Below, piece after piece: positions 22,651 through 31,502 of a stretch of 33,339 bases of DNA. Both the position numbers and the translations under genes were made by a program. A model generated the notes under the pieces. That model saw nothing but the letters and a program-made list of their open reading frames with translations. It was not told the origin of the DNA and searched no databases. Source of the stretch: Bacteroidales bacterium (GTDB taxonomy: Bacteria > Bacteroidota > Bacteroidia > Bacteroidales > UBA932); contig JAGCUV010000128.1 in NCBI GenBank assembly GCA_017962705.1, positions 1-33,339 of the forward strand, given 5' to 3'. The stretch's first letter is position 1. The number at the start of each line of letters is the position of its first letter.

Positions 22651-24003
22651 ATGAGGAAATTTAGTTTTCTTTTGGTCTTGATGGCCTTGCTCGCCGGAGC
22701 GGGTGCCGTGTTTGCCGCACCCCGCAACAACCTGATGGAGGTCCGGCGGCTTTCGAACTGGAATCCTGAATACTTGACTGTCACTTGGTCGGGCTGCATC
22801 TGCTATTCGAAGGAAAGTCAGAAAACGGTGGATTATATCCTCGCGCTGATTGACGCGCCCACCCGGGCGGACAAAAACCGTTTTTTCGAGCCTACCGACG
22901 GTAATATTTATAACGGCTCTTATGTGGTCAGCGTGGACGGCCGGGACGCCAAGAACTGGCGCGCCGACGATTTCTACGATGCGATGGGTTCTCCCCGCCG
23001 GCATGTGCTGGTGCTGGGCCATCCCTACAGGGAAGGGACTTATGAGGTCGTATTTGACGGCAGTTATCCCGTATGGATGCAGGCGCAGGGTTTTCATCCC
23101 TTGACTTGCAAGTGGGAGAACATTGGCAACAGCAAGCCCTCAGATCGTTTCAAGATTCGTCAGGACAACAGCAAGGATTGGTCTAAATTCAAGACCTTCG
23201 ACTGGTATATCTCTACCAACGACGTGCTGGCCGACAAGGAATTGCTGGAAAAGATAGACAGGAATTTCCGCAATGCCGGAATGAAACGCGACGAAATCAA
23301 TCCCGATATCGTTTTCACCCTGTCCAAAGATGCCAACCAGAGTATTGATTATACCTATGTCCCCAAGACGGAGCAGCAGGTGATGACGGGTTCCACCTCC
23401 AAGGCCGTCTATGGCTGGAAGGGGAGTTATCTGGGCTCGGTCACTTCCAATAATTACCAGACCGTCACTTCCGGGGGTTATACCCAGAAGACGACCGTTA
23501 CCAAGGCTTATCTGGAGGTCACCATTATGGAAGCCTCCCGTCTGGGAGAAAAGGTCGCTCCCATCATCTGGCAGATGAAATACAACTACACGGAGGACAA
23601 GGCTGTCGATGTCGACAATCTCTATGATGTCGCTATCACCTGGGTGGACCATCCGATCAACGATATGCGCAAGAAGATGAAGTCCAAATCGGCGGGCTGG
23701 TATTTCTATAATGAGTTGACGGCTGTCAATTTCGGCATTATCCTCAACGGCAACGCCGAAGTAATCGGTCTGGACAAGTCCTCCGATTTGGTCAAGAAAT
23801 CCGGTATCAAGAAGGGCGATGTCATTACCGATTCGGATTTCACCTATCATAAACCGATGTCATCGGGAAAGAAAGGAACCTACAGCGGCAAGTTGACGGT
23901 CAATCGTAACGGCCAGACGGTGGAATTGGACTTCTCCGGCTGTCGCCCTGCCAATCTCCTGGCAGATATCGAATATCACGCCGCTTATACTGATTTTGAA
24001 TGA
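22651..24003 (+). CDS. Exported DUF4136-like protein with PDZ-like C-terminus
   Basis: 450 aa from ATG 22651. The signal peptide MRKFSFLLVLMALLAGAGAVFA fits the promoter and excludes the longer upstream frame. About residues 175-340 resemble DUF4136: FKTFDWYIS, then LLEKIDRNFRNAGMKRDEINPDIVFTLS and a later YLEVTIMEA strand. About 370-440 (NFGIILNGNAEVIGLDKSS, SGIKKGDVITDSDF, KLTVNRNGQTVELDFSG) read as a PDZ-like domain. An N-terminal segment (80-150) with SGSYVVSVDG-like turns may be a second PDZ-like unit. The location is periplasm or outer surface. The role is unknown. Its stop is followed at once by the beta-barrel gene. Confidence 0.65.
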   Translation: MRKFSFLLVLMALLAGAGAVFAAPRNNLMEVRRLSNWNPEYLTVTWSGCICYSKESQKTVDYILALIDAPTRADKNRFFEPTDGNIYNGSYVVSVDGRDAKNWRADDFYDAMGSPRRHVLVLGHPYREGTYEVVFDGSYPVWMQAQGFHPLTCKWENIGNSKPSDRFKIRQDNSKDWSKFKTFDWYISTNDVLADKELLEKIDRNFRNAGMKRDEINPDIVFTLSKDANQSIDYTYVPKTEQQVMTGSTSKAVYGWKGSYLGSVTSNNYQTVTSGGYTQKTTVTKAYLEVTIMEASRLGEKVAPIIWQMKYNYTEDKAVDVDNLYDVAITWVDHPINDMRKKMKSKSAGWYFYNELTAVNFGIILNGNAEVIGLDKSSDLVKKSGIKKGDVITDSDFTYHKPMSSGKKGTYSGKLTVNRNGQTVELDFSGCRPANLLADIEYHAAYTDFE

Positions 24004-24011
24004 ATGAGCCT

Positions 24012-24830
24012 ATGAAAAAGATATTGCTTACCCTTTCCCTTCTTGGCTTGGTGGCAAGTGCCTCAGCCCAGGGACTTTATCAGTTGTACGATAGTTTCGA
24101 CAACGAACAGCACATAGACAAGACGGCCGATTATCTGACCTTGCCTCAAGGGATGAATATTGCGCTGTTGTATACGAATGCGCCTTTTATCAACAGGCCC
24201 CAGAATGCGGAACTTTTGACGCGGGCCGGGGCGCTTCCTGAAACAATGGTGGGCACGCTTACCCAGAGTCATGGTTATTCGATTTCTTCCGATTATATCC
24301 AGCCCATCTGGGGGCCCTTCGGCATTACTTTCAACTGGATGGATATGACGATGACTTTCGGCAAGTGGGACACTGGTAAATTGAAGACGGGCGCCCCGTC
24401 CGAAGAAGCGACGGGAGACGCGATGATGTTCAGTTGGGGTATCGGTATCATGCCGACCTTCGGCGTGAATTTCGGCAATGCCTCTCTTCGCATTTACGGC
24501 GGTATCAAAGGCTATCTCACCTTCTTTGACGGACCGAACGGATATCCGCTCAACTCGTCGAACGAGAAGAAACGCTCGTCTATCGGCAGTTTCGCTTTCG
24601 CCAATTTCATCGCCGGCGCTGACCTGCTGGTCACCAAGCACTTCGGTTTCCGCTTTACCTATCAATGGGGATGGACCCAGCGGATGAAAAAGGCCTTCTA
24701 TGAGGGGGGCGCTTCGGAAAAATCCCAAGCCATAAAGGATACCTACAATCCTAACGGCTGGACGAAGGATATGTACAACCCCCGCTACGACTTCCTGTCT
24801 GCAGGTATCCTGATCAACTTCGACTTTTAG
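24012..24830 (+). CDS. Outer-membrane beta-barrel-like protein
   Basis: 272 aa from ATG 24012. An in-frame ATG at 24000 overlaps the previous stop, but MKKILLTLSLLGLVASASAQ is the cleaner signal peptide. The mature part alternates in barrel fashion (FGITFNWMDMTMTFG, LRIYGGIKGYLTFF, FGFRFTYQWGW) and ends FLSAGILINFDF with a terminal phenylalanine, the usual C-terminal signature of outer-membrane proteins. No named family is recognised. It is the last gene of the cluster and shares the 22588 promoter with the DUF4136-like gene. Confidence 0.68.
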   Translation: MKKILLTLSLLGLVASASAQGLYQLYDSFDNEQHIDKTADYLTLPQGMNIALLYTNAPFINRPQNAELLTRAGALPETMVGTLTQSHGYSISSDYIQPIWGPFGITFNWMDMTMTFGKWDTGKLKTGAPSEEATGDAMMFSWGIGIMPTFGVNFGNASLRIYGGIKGYLTFFDGPNGYPLNSSNEKKRSSIGSFAFANFIAGADLLVTKHFGFRFTYQWGWTQRMKKAFYEGGASEKSQAIKDTYNPNGWTKDMYNPRYDFLSAGILINFDF

Positions 24831-24854
24831 GCTTCCGCCTCAGGTTAATATAGC

Positions 24855-24889
24855 CCCGCCTGCTTCTTCTTCGGGAAGCGGCGGGTTTT
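24855..24889 (+). terminator. Terminator at the end of the envelope cluster
   Basis: CCCGCC-T-GCTTC (24855-24866, one bulged T) pairs with GAAGC-GGCGGG (24875-24885), followed by TTTT. Confidence 0.8.
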
Positions 24890-24900
24890 CACAAGCAAGA

Positions 24901-24916
24901 CTGTGTTCGTGCACAA
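24901..24916 (-). promoter_or_regulatory. Putative LacI operator 1 (upstream of lacI)
   Basis: On the minus strand it reads TTGTGCACGAACACAG. It shares TTGTGCACGAACAC exactly with the site before GH2 and fits TTGTG-N6-CACRR. It lies 73 bases before the lacI ATG, suggesting autoregulation. Confidence 0.65.
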
Positions 24917-24989
24917 AAGTGCATGATTTGTTTTTTATTTGACAAAAAATTTGCGATATTTGTCAGCGGTGATAACCGAAGTCAAGGGA

Positions 24990-26048
24990 ATGGCAAAGCA
25001 AATCAAAATCAAAGAAATCGCACAACTGGCCGGTGTGTCGGCCGGTACGGTGGATCGCGTCCTGCACAACCGGGGCAATGTGTCCCGGGAGAAAACGGAG
25101 GCTGTCGAGAAAGTACTCGCCCAAGTCGGATACAAGTTCAACCTGCACACCTCCGCTGTTTCCTTGACAAAAAGTTATCGTTTTCTTTTCATCACTCCCC
25201 AGGCGCTTCGCGGCAGTTATTGGGACGCCCTGAAAGACGGCGTCAATCAGGCGCTTGACGAGTATTCTGACATTCACATCGAAATTCTCCACAGGGAATA
25301 CGATCAGTTCGACAACACATCTTGCCAGGCGTGCTTCGGGGCGGCTCTTTCCGAAGCAGTGGACGGGGTCATCATAGGTCCCACTTTCCAGAACGAAACG
25401 CTTGCCTATTGCCGGGAACTTACCCGCCGCAGGATACCTTATATATTTGTAGATGCCCGTATCGAGGGGGCGAAGGAGGTCATCACTTTCTGTACGGATC
25501 AGATTTCATGCGGAAGGATGGCGGCCCGCCTGGCCCTCTGGAATTGCCGGAAGGGAGAGAAAACAGCCATCGTCCACAGCGGACGTAAAAATCAGCGGAG
25601 ATCCACCAATTCCATTGTGCGCGAGCAAGGTATCCTTTCCTACTTCCGCCAGTCTGGCATGGAAGGCAGTCTGCTCCATACGACCCTTCCATCCGGCGAG
25701 AACTTTTCCTCCGAGATGGAAACGTTCTTTCGTGAGCACCACGAGGTGCGTTCCGTCATCGTCCTCAACTCTCTGGGCTACCAGGTTACGAAGGTTATCA
25801 GGCGTTCCGGAAGGAAAGATATCCGTCTGATAGGTTTCGATTTGACGGAGCAGAACCGTCGTTGCCTGGAAGATGGCGGCATCGCCGCCCTGCTTTGCCA
25901 ACGGCCCCAATCCCAAGGGTTCTACGCAGTCAGGACGCTCATCAGCCTCCTGCTTTATGGGAAACCCGACCCCAATCAGACCGGCCTGATTCCCATTGAT
26001 TTGGTTTTCAAGGAAAATCTTCCTTACTACAGGGAGGTAATTCTTTGA
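24990..26048 (+). CDS. LacI-family transcriptional regulator of the PUL
   Basis: 352 aa from ATG 24990. The frame opens upstream at 24939, but MAKQIKIKEIAQ with AAGGGA just before it is the typical LacI beginning. The helix-turn-helix IKIKEIAQLAGVSAGTVDRVLHNRG is followed by the hinge region. From about residue 60 there is a periplasmic-binding-protein-like sensor (YRFLFITPQ, DGVIIGPTF, IPYIFVDARIEG, DIRLIGFDLTEQN) that would bind a sugar or glycan breakdown product. Its three likely operators sit before lacI, GH2 and susC. A partial -7 (GATATTTG, 24955-24962) is seen. LacI-type control of a Sus locus is less common than SusR or hybrid two-component control. Confidence 0.92.
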   Translation: MAKQIKIKEIAQLAGVSAGTVDRVLHNRGNVSREKTEAVEKVLAQVGYKFNLHTSAVSLTKSYRFLFITPQALRGSYWDALKDGVNQALDEYSDIHIEILHREYDQFDNTSCQACFGAALSEAVDGVIIGPTFQNETLAYCRELTRRRIPYIFVDARIEGAKEVITFCTDQISCGRMAARLALWNCRKGEKTAIVHSGRKNQRRSTNSIVREQGILSYFRQSGMEGSLLHTTLPSGENFSSEMETFFREHHEVRSVIVLNSLGYQVTKVIRRSGRKDIRLIGFDLTEQNRRCLEDGGIAALLCQRPQSQGFYAVRTLISLLLYGKPDPNQTGLIPIDLVFKENLPYYREVIL

Positions 26049-26081
26049 GGAACAAGGGGTTTACTATGTCTTAAATAGGGA

Positions 26082-26097
26082 TTGTGCACGAACACGG
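26082..26097 (+). promoter_or_regulatory. Putative LacI operator 2 (upstream of GH2)
   Basis: TTGTGCACGAACACGG. It spans the -33 region of the GH2 promoter, a position suited to repression by blocking RNA polymerase. Confidence 0.7.
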
Positions 26098-26113
26098 TTA
26101 TAAAAATTATTTG

Positions 26114-26121
26114 TATATTTG
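26114..26121 (+). promoter_or_regulatory. -7 element of the GH2 promoter
   Basis: TATATTTG matches TAnnTTTG, 22 bases before the ATG at 26144. The -33 position is occupied by the operator and lacks TTTG. Confidence 0.6.
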
Positions 26122-26143
26122 GTCGATAAATTTTGTAGTTAAG

Positions 26144-28210
26144 ATGAAAAAGTACTTGACCCTTCTTCTCCTGCTTCTTCCCCTTCTGTCACAGGCAGCG
26201 ATGAAATCTTCCGTCATCACCATCAGCGACTGGCGCTTTTCCAAGGACGGCACGCTGTGGGAAACCGTGACGGTTCCCCATTCCTGCAACGGGCAGGACG
26301 GACGCTCGCCCAAATACTATCGGGGAGAAGCCCGCTACGTGCACGAGTTTGACTTCAAAGAGGAAATGACGCGATTCCTGCGTTTCGAAGGAGCCGCGCA
26401 AAAGGCCCTTGTCTATGTCAATGGTTCCCTGGCGGCCGATCATCGGGGTGGGTATACGCCTTTTGTCGTATCGCTGCCGGCCAAGGGCAAGGTGCGTGTG
26501 GAAGTCGTCTGTGACAATTCGATGGATCCAGAGCTGATTCCCGTCCATTCCGACTTCAACAAAAACAACGGCTTGCTCAATCCTGTCCGTTTGCTCGAAC
26601 TGCCCCCGGTCTATTTTGATCCGGCGGCCTTCGGCCCGTCCCGCGTGCATCTGACGCACAACAGCGTCTCGGCCGATCGTGCGGAGGTGCTTGTCCGGAC
26701 GAAGATATGCAACGCAGGCGGCAAGAATGCCGGCGTACAACTACGTCTCGCGCTCAAAAATGCGGAGGGAAAGGCCGTCTGGAGCGCGCAAAAGCCATGC
26801 AAAGTGCCGGCCGGCGGTTCCCGGGAGGTGGAGCAGGCCTTCGCCCTTGAGCGTCCCCATCTCTGGGACGGTATTCTTGACCCTTACCTGTATACCTTCG
26901 AACTGTCCCTTTCTTCCGGAGACAACGCGGCTGTGGAGACGGGTTTCCGCTGGTACTCCATCGACCGTTACAAAGGTTTCCGCCTCAACGGCCATGTCTA
27001 TCCACTGCGCGGCGTAAGCATGCATCAGGACCTCGAAGGCAAGGCCGGCGCCCTGAGTGACGAAGACATCGCCGCCGACTACGCATTCGTGAAGGAGTTG
27101 GGCTGCAATTTCCTGCGCCTGGCCCACTATCCGCATAACGAAGAGGCCTTCCGCTGGTGCGACCGTATGGGCATCATCGTGCAGACCGAGATTCCCTGGG
27201 TGAATGTCTGTGGCGTACGGGCCACCCCGGCTTATTTCGAAAACATCCACTCCCAGATGCGCGAGATGATTACCAGCCTCTACAACCACCCGTCCATCGT
27301 CTTCTGGGGAATGTGGAACGAATTGGACAACTGGGGCAACAAAGAGGAATTCCAAGGCAAGTTCGATGCCCGCCGCGTGGTAGACGAGACAGCCCGCCTG
27401 TATGCCTATGCCAAAAGCCTGGACAAGACCCATTTTGTCGGACTGACCGATGATTCCCAGTTCAAGCGCGATTTCTACACCACGCTCCAGGCGGATTATT
27501 ACTCCGAGAACCGCTATTATGGGTGGTACTACACCCCCGGTGATTTCACCCCCATCACCCCTCTGATGCATTGGATTCGCGACAATATGGGTCCGGCCAA
27601 CATCTCTGAATATGGTGTGGGCATCAATCCCGGGTGCCACACCTGGAAGGAGGAGGACATCCGTCGTTATATGGATGACCGCCGCCACCCCGAAGAATAT
27701 GGCAACCTCTCCCACGAATCTCACGTTCAGCAGATCGCCCGTATGCCCTGGCTCAACTTCACTTCCCTTTGGATTTTGTTCGATTTCCCCGTGGCGGACC
27801 GCAAGGAGGGCTGGCTGGACAGCGACGATGGCGTGAACTATGTGGAAAATCCCGCACGGCTCTACACCAACGACAAGGGGCTGGTAACCCGGGACCGCAA
27901 GATGAAGAAAGACGTTTTCTATCTCTACAAGTCTTGGTGGAACGAAACGGTGAGAACAGTCTATATCGCCGGCCGCCGCTTGCTCTACCGTCCCGCCGGA
28001 CAGGTGTTTACCCTGACGGTCTATTCCAACGCCAAGTCCCTTATCCTCTTGCAGGACGGCAAGGAAGTCGCGAGGATGGCGTCCACGGGGGAGGACAGCG
28101 GCGTCATCTGGAAATTTACCGGCTTGAAGATGGGCGAGGGTCCCACCACCTTCACCGTCGTTTCTCCCGATGGCGTGCAGGACAGCCATACCTACCGTCC
28201 ACTCCCTTAA
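26144..28210 (+). CDS. Secreted glycoside hydrolase family 2 enzyme (beta-galactosidase/glucuronidase-like)
   Basis: 688 aa from ATG 26144. The signal peptide MKKYLTLLLLLLPLLSQAA sets the start; an upstream GTG frame is an extension. In order: a jelly-roll sugar-binding domain (about 30-165), an Ig-like domain (about 170-280), a TIM barrel (about 285-590) and a beta-rich C-terminal domain (about 600-688). The acid/base is E393 in MWNEL and the nucleophile is E489 in NISEYG, the GH2 pair. RLAHYPHNEEAFRWCDRMGI is a typical GH2 barrel segment. It would cleave beta-linked galactose, glucuronate or related sugar in the periplasm. The exact substrate is not readable. It is shorter than E. coli LacZ, as usual for Bacteroidota members, and is controlled with lacI and susCD. 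Confidence 0.92.
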   Translation: MKKYLTLLLLLLPLLSQAAMKSSVITISDWRFSKDGTLWETVTVPHSCNGQDGRSPKYYRGEARYVHEFDFKEEMTRFLRFEGAAQKALVYVNGSLAADHRGGYTPFVVSLPAKGKVRVEVVCDNSMDPELIPVHSDFNKNNGLLNPVRLLELPPVYFDPAAFGPSRVHLTHNSVSADRAEVLVRTKICNAGGKNAGVQLRLALKNAEGKAVWSAQKPCKVPAGGSREVEQAFALERPHLWDGILDPYLYTFELSLSSGDNAAVETGFRWYSIDRYKGFRLNGHVYPLRGVSMHQDLEGKAGALSDEDIAADYAFVKELGCNFLRLAHYPHNEEAFRWCDRMGIIVQTEIPWVNVCGVRATPAYFENIHSQMREMITSLYNHPSIVFWGMWNELDNWGNKEEFQGKFDARRVVDETARLYAYAKSLDKTHFVGLTDDSQFKRDFYTTLQADYYSENRYYGWYYTPGDFTPITPLMHWIRDNMGPANISEYGVGINPGCHTWKEEDIRRYMDDRRHPEEYGNLSHESHVQQIARMPWLNFTSLWILFDFPVADRKEGWLDSDDGVNYVENPARLYTNDKGLVTRDRKMKKDVFYLYKSWWNETVRTVYIAGRRLLYRPAGQVFTLTVYSNAKSLILLQDGKEVARMASTGEDSGVIWKFTGLKMGEGPTTFTVVSPDGVQDSHTYRPLP

Positions 28211-28286
28211 GGAGCATTCCTCCTCCCATTCGATGACATTTCGTCTCATTTTTCTTGAAAAAACTTGTTTTTTTTAAAATAATGCA

Positions 28287-28294
28287 TAAATTTG
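28287..28294 (+). promoter_or_regulatory. -7 element of the susCD promoter
   Basis: TAAATTTG matches TAnnTTTG. CTTG lies about 19 bases upstream (28264-28267) as a weak -33. Transcription would start near 28300, right at the third operator. Confidence 0.6.
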
Positions 28295-28301
28295 CACATT
28301 G

Positions 28302-28317
28302 TTGTGTACGAGCACAA
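28302..28317 (+). promoter_or_regulatory. Putative LacI operator 3 (upstream of susC)
   Basis: TTGTGTACGAGCACAA, a palindrome TTGTG-N6-CACAA and the most symmetrical of the three sites. It covers the predicted transcription start, 11 bases before ATG 28328. Confidence 0.68.
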
Positions 28318-28327
28318 CCTTGATTAT

Positions 28328-31300
28328 ATGCAAATTAGGAGATGTAATACGGCATGGTGCAAGCCTATGGCAGTTTTGGGGGCTATCTGGCTCTCCCTGG
28401 CCTTGGCGTTCGCGCAATCCAAGACCATCTCCGGCGTCGTGCAGGATAGTTCGGGTGAGCCCCTGATTGGAGCGACCGTCATCATCTCCGGGTCCCATCT
28501 TCAGGACCAGGGGGGGGTAGCTATTACCGACCTTGACGGACAGTTCACTTTGTCTGCTCCGGAAGGAGCCGTTTTGGAAATATCCTGTCTGGGCTTTTCT
28601 CCTACCAAAGAGAAGGTGGACGGCCGCGCCCGTTATGTCATCGTTCTTCATGAAGATGCGCAGGTGCTCGAGGATGTTGTGGTCGTGGGCTACGGCCAGC
28701 AGCGCAAAGAGAGCGTAGTCGGCGCCATTTCCCAGGTCAAAGGTTCCGCCCTGGTGGATTCCGGTCTTTCCAACATCACCGAGGCGATGTCCGGCAAACT
28801 CTCCGGCGTGACAACCCTGCAGTCCTCCGGCCAGCCCGGCGAAAACGATGCGGAGATCCTCATCCGGGGCGTTTCCAGTTTCAACAATTCTTCTCCGCTC
28901 GTGCTGGTGGATGGCGTGGAGCGTGACTTCTCCTCCATTGATCCCAACGAGGTGTCCAACATTTCCGTGCTCAAAGACGCTTCCGCCACGGCTGTATTCG
29001 GCGCCAAAGGGGCCAACGGTGTGATTATCGTGACGACCAAGAGCGGACAGGAAGGCAAACCCAAGATGGATTTTTCCTATTCGAGCGGTTTCTCGATGCC
29101 TATCAATGTCCCCAAACACATCGATTCCTATACCACGATGTCGTTGCTCAATACGGCGATGATGAACGACCAGCTCTTCTCCTCGATGCTCTCTCAGGAG
29201 GTGCTGGAGGAGTACCGCAATCCCTCATCGGAGCTCAACCGCCTGCGCTATCCGGATGTGGACTGGTTCAAGGAGATGACCCGTCCTTTCGCTTCCACCA
29301 TCAATGCCAATTTCAACATATCCGGTGGTACGAACTTCGTGCGCTACTTCGCTTCCGTGGGTTATACCTATGAGGGGTCGCTCTTCAAGGGATACAACGA
29401 CGGCAAGGTCAATTCGGAATATACTTACTCCCGTATCAACTTCCGCACCAACCTGGATTTTGACATCACCCCTTCCACCCTGGTTTCCATCAAGTTGGGC
29501 GGCAATCTGGGCATCAAGAACAAGCCCCAGACGCAGGATGGTGACGAAGGGATGTGGAAATACATTTTCGGCAGTTCCAGTGCCAAGTTCCCCATGTATT
29601 ATCCGGCCTGGGTACTCGCTGCGGTCCCTGACGCCAATTATCCCGCCGACAGCGGCGACCGCCTCATCAGCGAGGCCGACCAGACCACCGGCAACCCCTA
29701 CTACCAGATCATGAAGGGCAGTTTCATCCAGCTCACCGACACCAAGGTATTCTCCGACCTCATCGCCAAGCAGAAACTGGATTTCATCACAAAGGGGCTG
29801 TCCGTCCAGGCCAAGGTCTCACTGAGTACCTACTACAAGTATTCCACGTTGCGCACTGAATACAGCCGTCCGAGCTGGTTCCTGGATTTCACCCGTCTGG
29901 ACGCGGGAGAAAATCCCTGGCGCAGGACCGGGGACAACGGCGCGTGGTTCGTTCCCAACCCGATGTACACCACGGCGGAAAACGCCCTCCAGGGTGGCTA
30001 CTACCTGGACTTGTACTACGACGTCTCCATCAACTATGACCGTACCTTTGCCGATGCACACAATGTAACGGCCCTCTTTTTGTTCAACCGCCAGGAGCAG
30101 GACAAGGGTTCGGACTTTCCTTATTATAACGAGGCGCTCGTCGCGCGCGTGACCTACGACTACAAGCACAAATATCTGGTCGAACTCAATATGGGCTATA
30201 CCGGTTCGGAGCGTTTCGCTCCGCAGAACTGCTTCGGTTTCTTCCCTTCCGGTGCGTTGGGCTATGTCATCTCGGAAGAGAAATTCTTCGCGCCGCTCAA
30301 GCCCTGGATGTCCAAACTCAAGATTCGCTACTCGGACGGTCTGGTCGGCAGCGACTACGCCAACAACCGCTGGCTCTATATCAGCGAGTATTCCAAGGAC
30401 GCCAATGGCGCCATCATCGAAGGCAAAGGGGCCAACCAGTATGTCCAATGGGAGCAGGCCCGCAAGCGCGATCTGGGCATCGAACTCGGCTTTTTCAACA
30501 ATGACCTGCACATCAATGTGGACCTCTTTGACGAACATCGCGACAAGATGCTCATCTCGGTGGACAACAACACGCCCATTTGGGTAGGCAATACCTCGAA
30601 GGAACTCAACAAGGGTGAGATCAAAAAGCACGGAATCGAAGTGGAACTCAACTACAGCAAGCAGATAACATCCGACCTGCGTCTTTTCGTGGGCGGCAAC
30701 TTCTCCTTCAACGAGAATCGTATTCTCTATTCCGACGATGCGCCCTTCGCTTTGTCGCATCAGCGCAAGGTGGGCACGCCGCTCGGGGCCCAGCTCTCCG
30801 GGGCCTATCTGGTAGGGGACGGCTATCTGACCTCCGTCGACGATATTCACAGCAACTTCCTGCCCGGATCGGTCTCGGACGTGGTCGTGGGCGACTACAA
30901 ATTCCTCGACTACACCTCGGACGGCCTGATCGACAAAGAAGACCTGACGCGGATGGAGGGCTCGCTTTATCCACCCTACGCCTATGCCTTCCATCTGGGC
31001 GGCAAGTGGAAAGGACTGGAGTGGAACATCCTCTTCCAAGGCTATGCGGGCAAATGGGTGATCTATGACCAGATGTATCAGTGGGAGTTCTATAAGGGAA
31101 ACTACCGTACCCACCTGGCTTCTTTGGACTATTGGTCTCCCGCTCATACCAACGGTACGCACGCGGCGGTTCACTACTCCGCATCTTCCTTTGTCAACCT
31201 ATCCTGGTCCGGCTATAATGAGGGCGCAACTACGGGCGGCTACAATGCCAAGATGATTGGGCAATCCTGGCGCAAATCGGACTATCTGCGCCTCAAAGAA

Positions 31301-31498
31301 GTGTATTTGTCCTATACCTTCGATGGTAAGATGCTGAAAAACTTCCTGGGACTCTCCGCCCTCAAGCTCTATGTGACGGCCAACAACCTGCTGACCTTCT
31401 GCGACCTTCCCGAGGGCGACCCGGAAAGCCGCTATCTGGTATGGGGCGATTATCCGCATATGAGAACCATCAAAATAGGCTTGCAATTGGGATTTTGA
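28328..31498 (+). CDS. susC: SusC-type TonB-linked outer-membrane transporter
   Basis: 1056 aa from ATG 28328. The signal peptide ends near AFAQ (residue 30). Residues 34-115 are the carboxypeptidase-like N-terminal domain (ISGVVQDSSGEPLIGATV). Next comes the SusC hallmark VVVVGYGQQRKES at 117-129, then the plug (ILIRGVSSFNNSSPLVLVDGV, KDASATAVFGAKGANGVIIVTTK) and a large barrel ending KIGLQLGF. The protein imports oligosaccharides across the outer membrane with TonB energy, with SusD as its lid. The start is chosen over an in-frame TTG at 28292, which would be within the promoter. The susD-like gene starts four bases after the stop. Substrate probably matches the GH2 glycosidase next door. 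Confidence 0.95.
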   Translation: MQIRRCNTAWCKPMAVLGAIWLSLALAFAQSKTISGVVQDSSGEPLIGATVIISGSHLQDQGGVAITDLDGQFTLSAPEGAVLEISCLGFSPTKEKVDGRARYVIVLHEDAQVLEDVVVVGYGQQRKESVVGAISQVKGSALVDSGLSNITEAMSGKLSGVTTLQSSGQPGENDAEILIRGVSSFNNSSPLVLVDGVERDFSSIDPNEVSNISVLKDASATAVFGAKGANGVIIVTTKSGQEGKPKMDFSYSSGFSMPINVPKHIDSYTTMSLLNTAMMNDQLFSSMLSQEVLEEYRNPSSELNRLRYPDVDWFKEMTRPFASTINANFNISGGTNFVRYFASVGYTYEGSLFKGYNDGKVNSEYTYSRINFRTNLDFDITPSTLVSIKLGGNLGIKNKPQTQDGDEGMWKYIFGSSSAKFPMYYPAWVLAAVPDANYPADSGDRLISEADQTTGNPYYQIMKGSFIQLTDTKVFSDLIAKQKLDFITKGLSVQAKVSLSTYYKYSTLRTEYSRPSWFLDFTRLDAGENPWRRTGDNGAWFVPNPMYTTAENALQGGYYLDLYYDVSINYDRTFADAHNVTALFLFNRQEQDKGSDFPYYNEALVARVTYDYKHKYLVELNMGYTGSERFAPQNCFGFFPSGALGYVISEEKFFAPLKPWMSKLKIRYSDGLVGSDYANNRWLYISEYSKDANGAIIEGKGANQYVQWEQARKRDLGIELGFFNNDLHINVDLFDEHRDKMLISVDNNTPIWVGNTSKELNKGEIKKHGIEVELNYSKQITSDLRLFVGGNFSFNENRILYSDDAPFALSHQRKVGTPLGAQLSGAYLVGDGYLTSVDDIHSNFLPGSVSDVVVGDYKFLDYTSDGLIDKEDLTRMEGSLYPPYAYAFHLGGKWKGLEWNILFQGYAGKWVIYDQMYQWEFYKGNYRTHLASLDYWSPAHTNGTHAAVHYSASSFVNLSWSGYNEGATTGGYNAKMIGQSWRKSDYLRLKEVYLSYTFDGKMLKNFLGLSALKLYVTANNLLTFCDLPEGDPESRYLVWGDYPHMRTIKIGLQLGF

Positions 31499-31502
31499 CA
31501 GT

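Noticed and set aside
26741..28249. Minus-strand open frame (502 codons) opposite GH2
   Set aside because: Antisense shadow; the plus strand has the GH2 catalytic residues.
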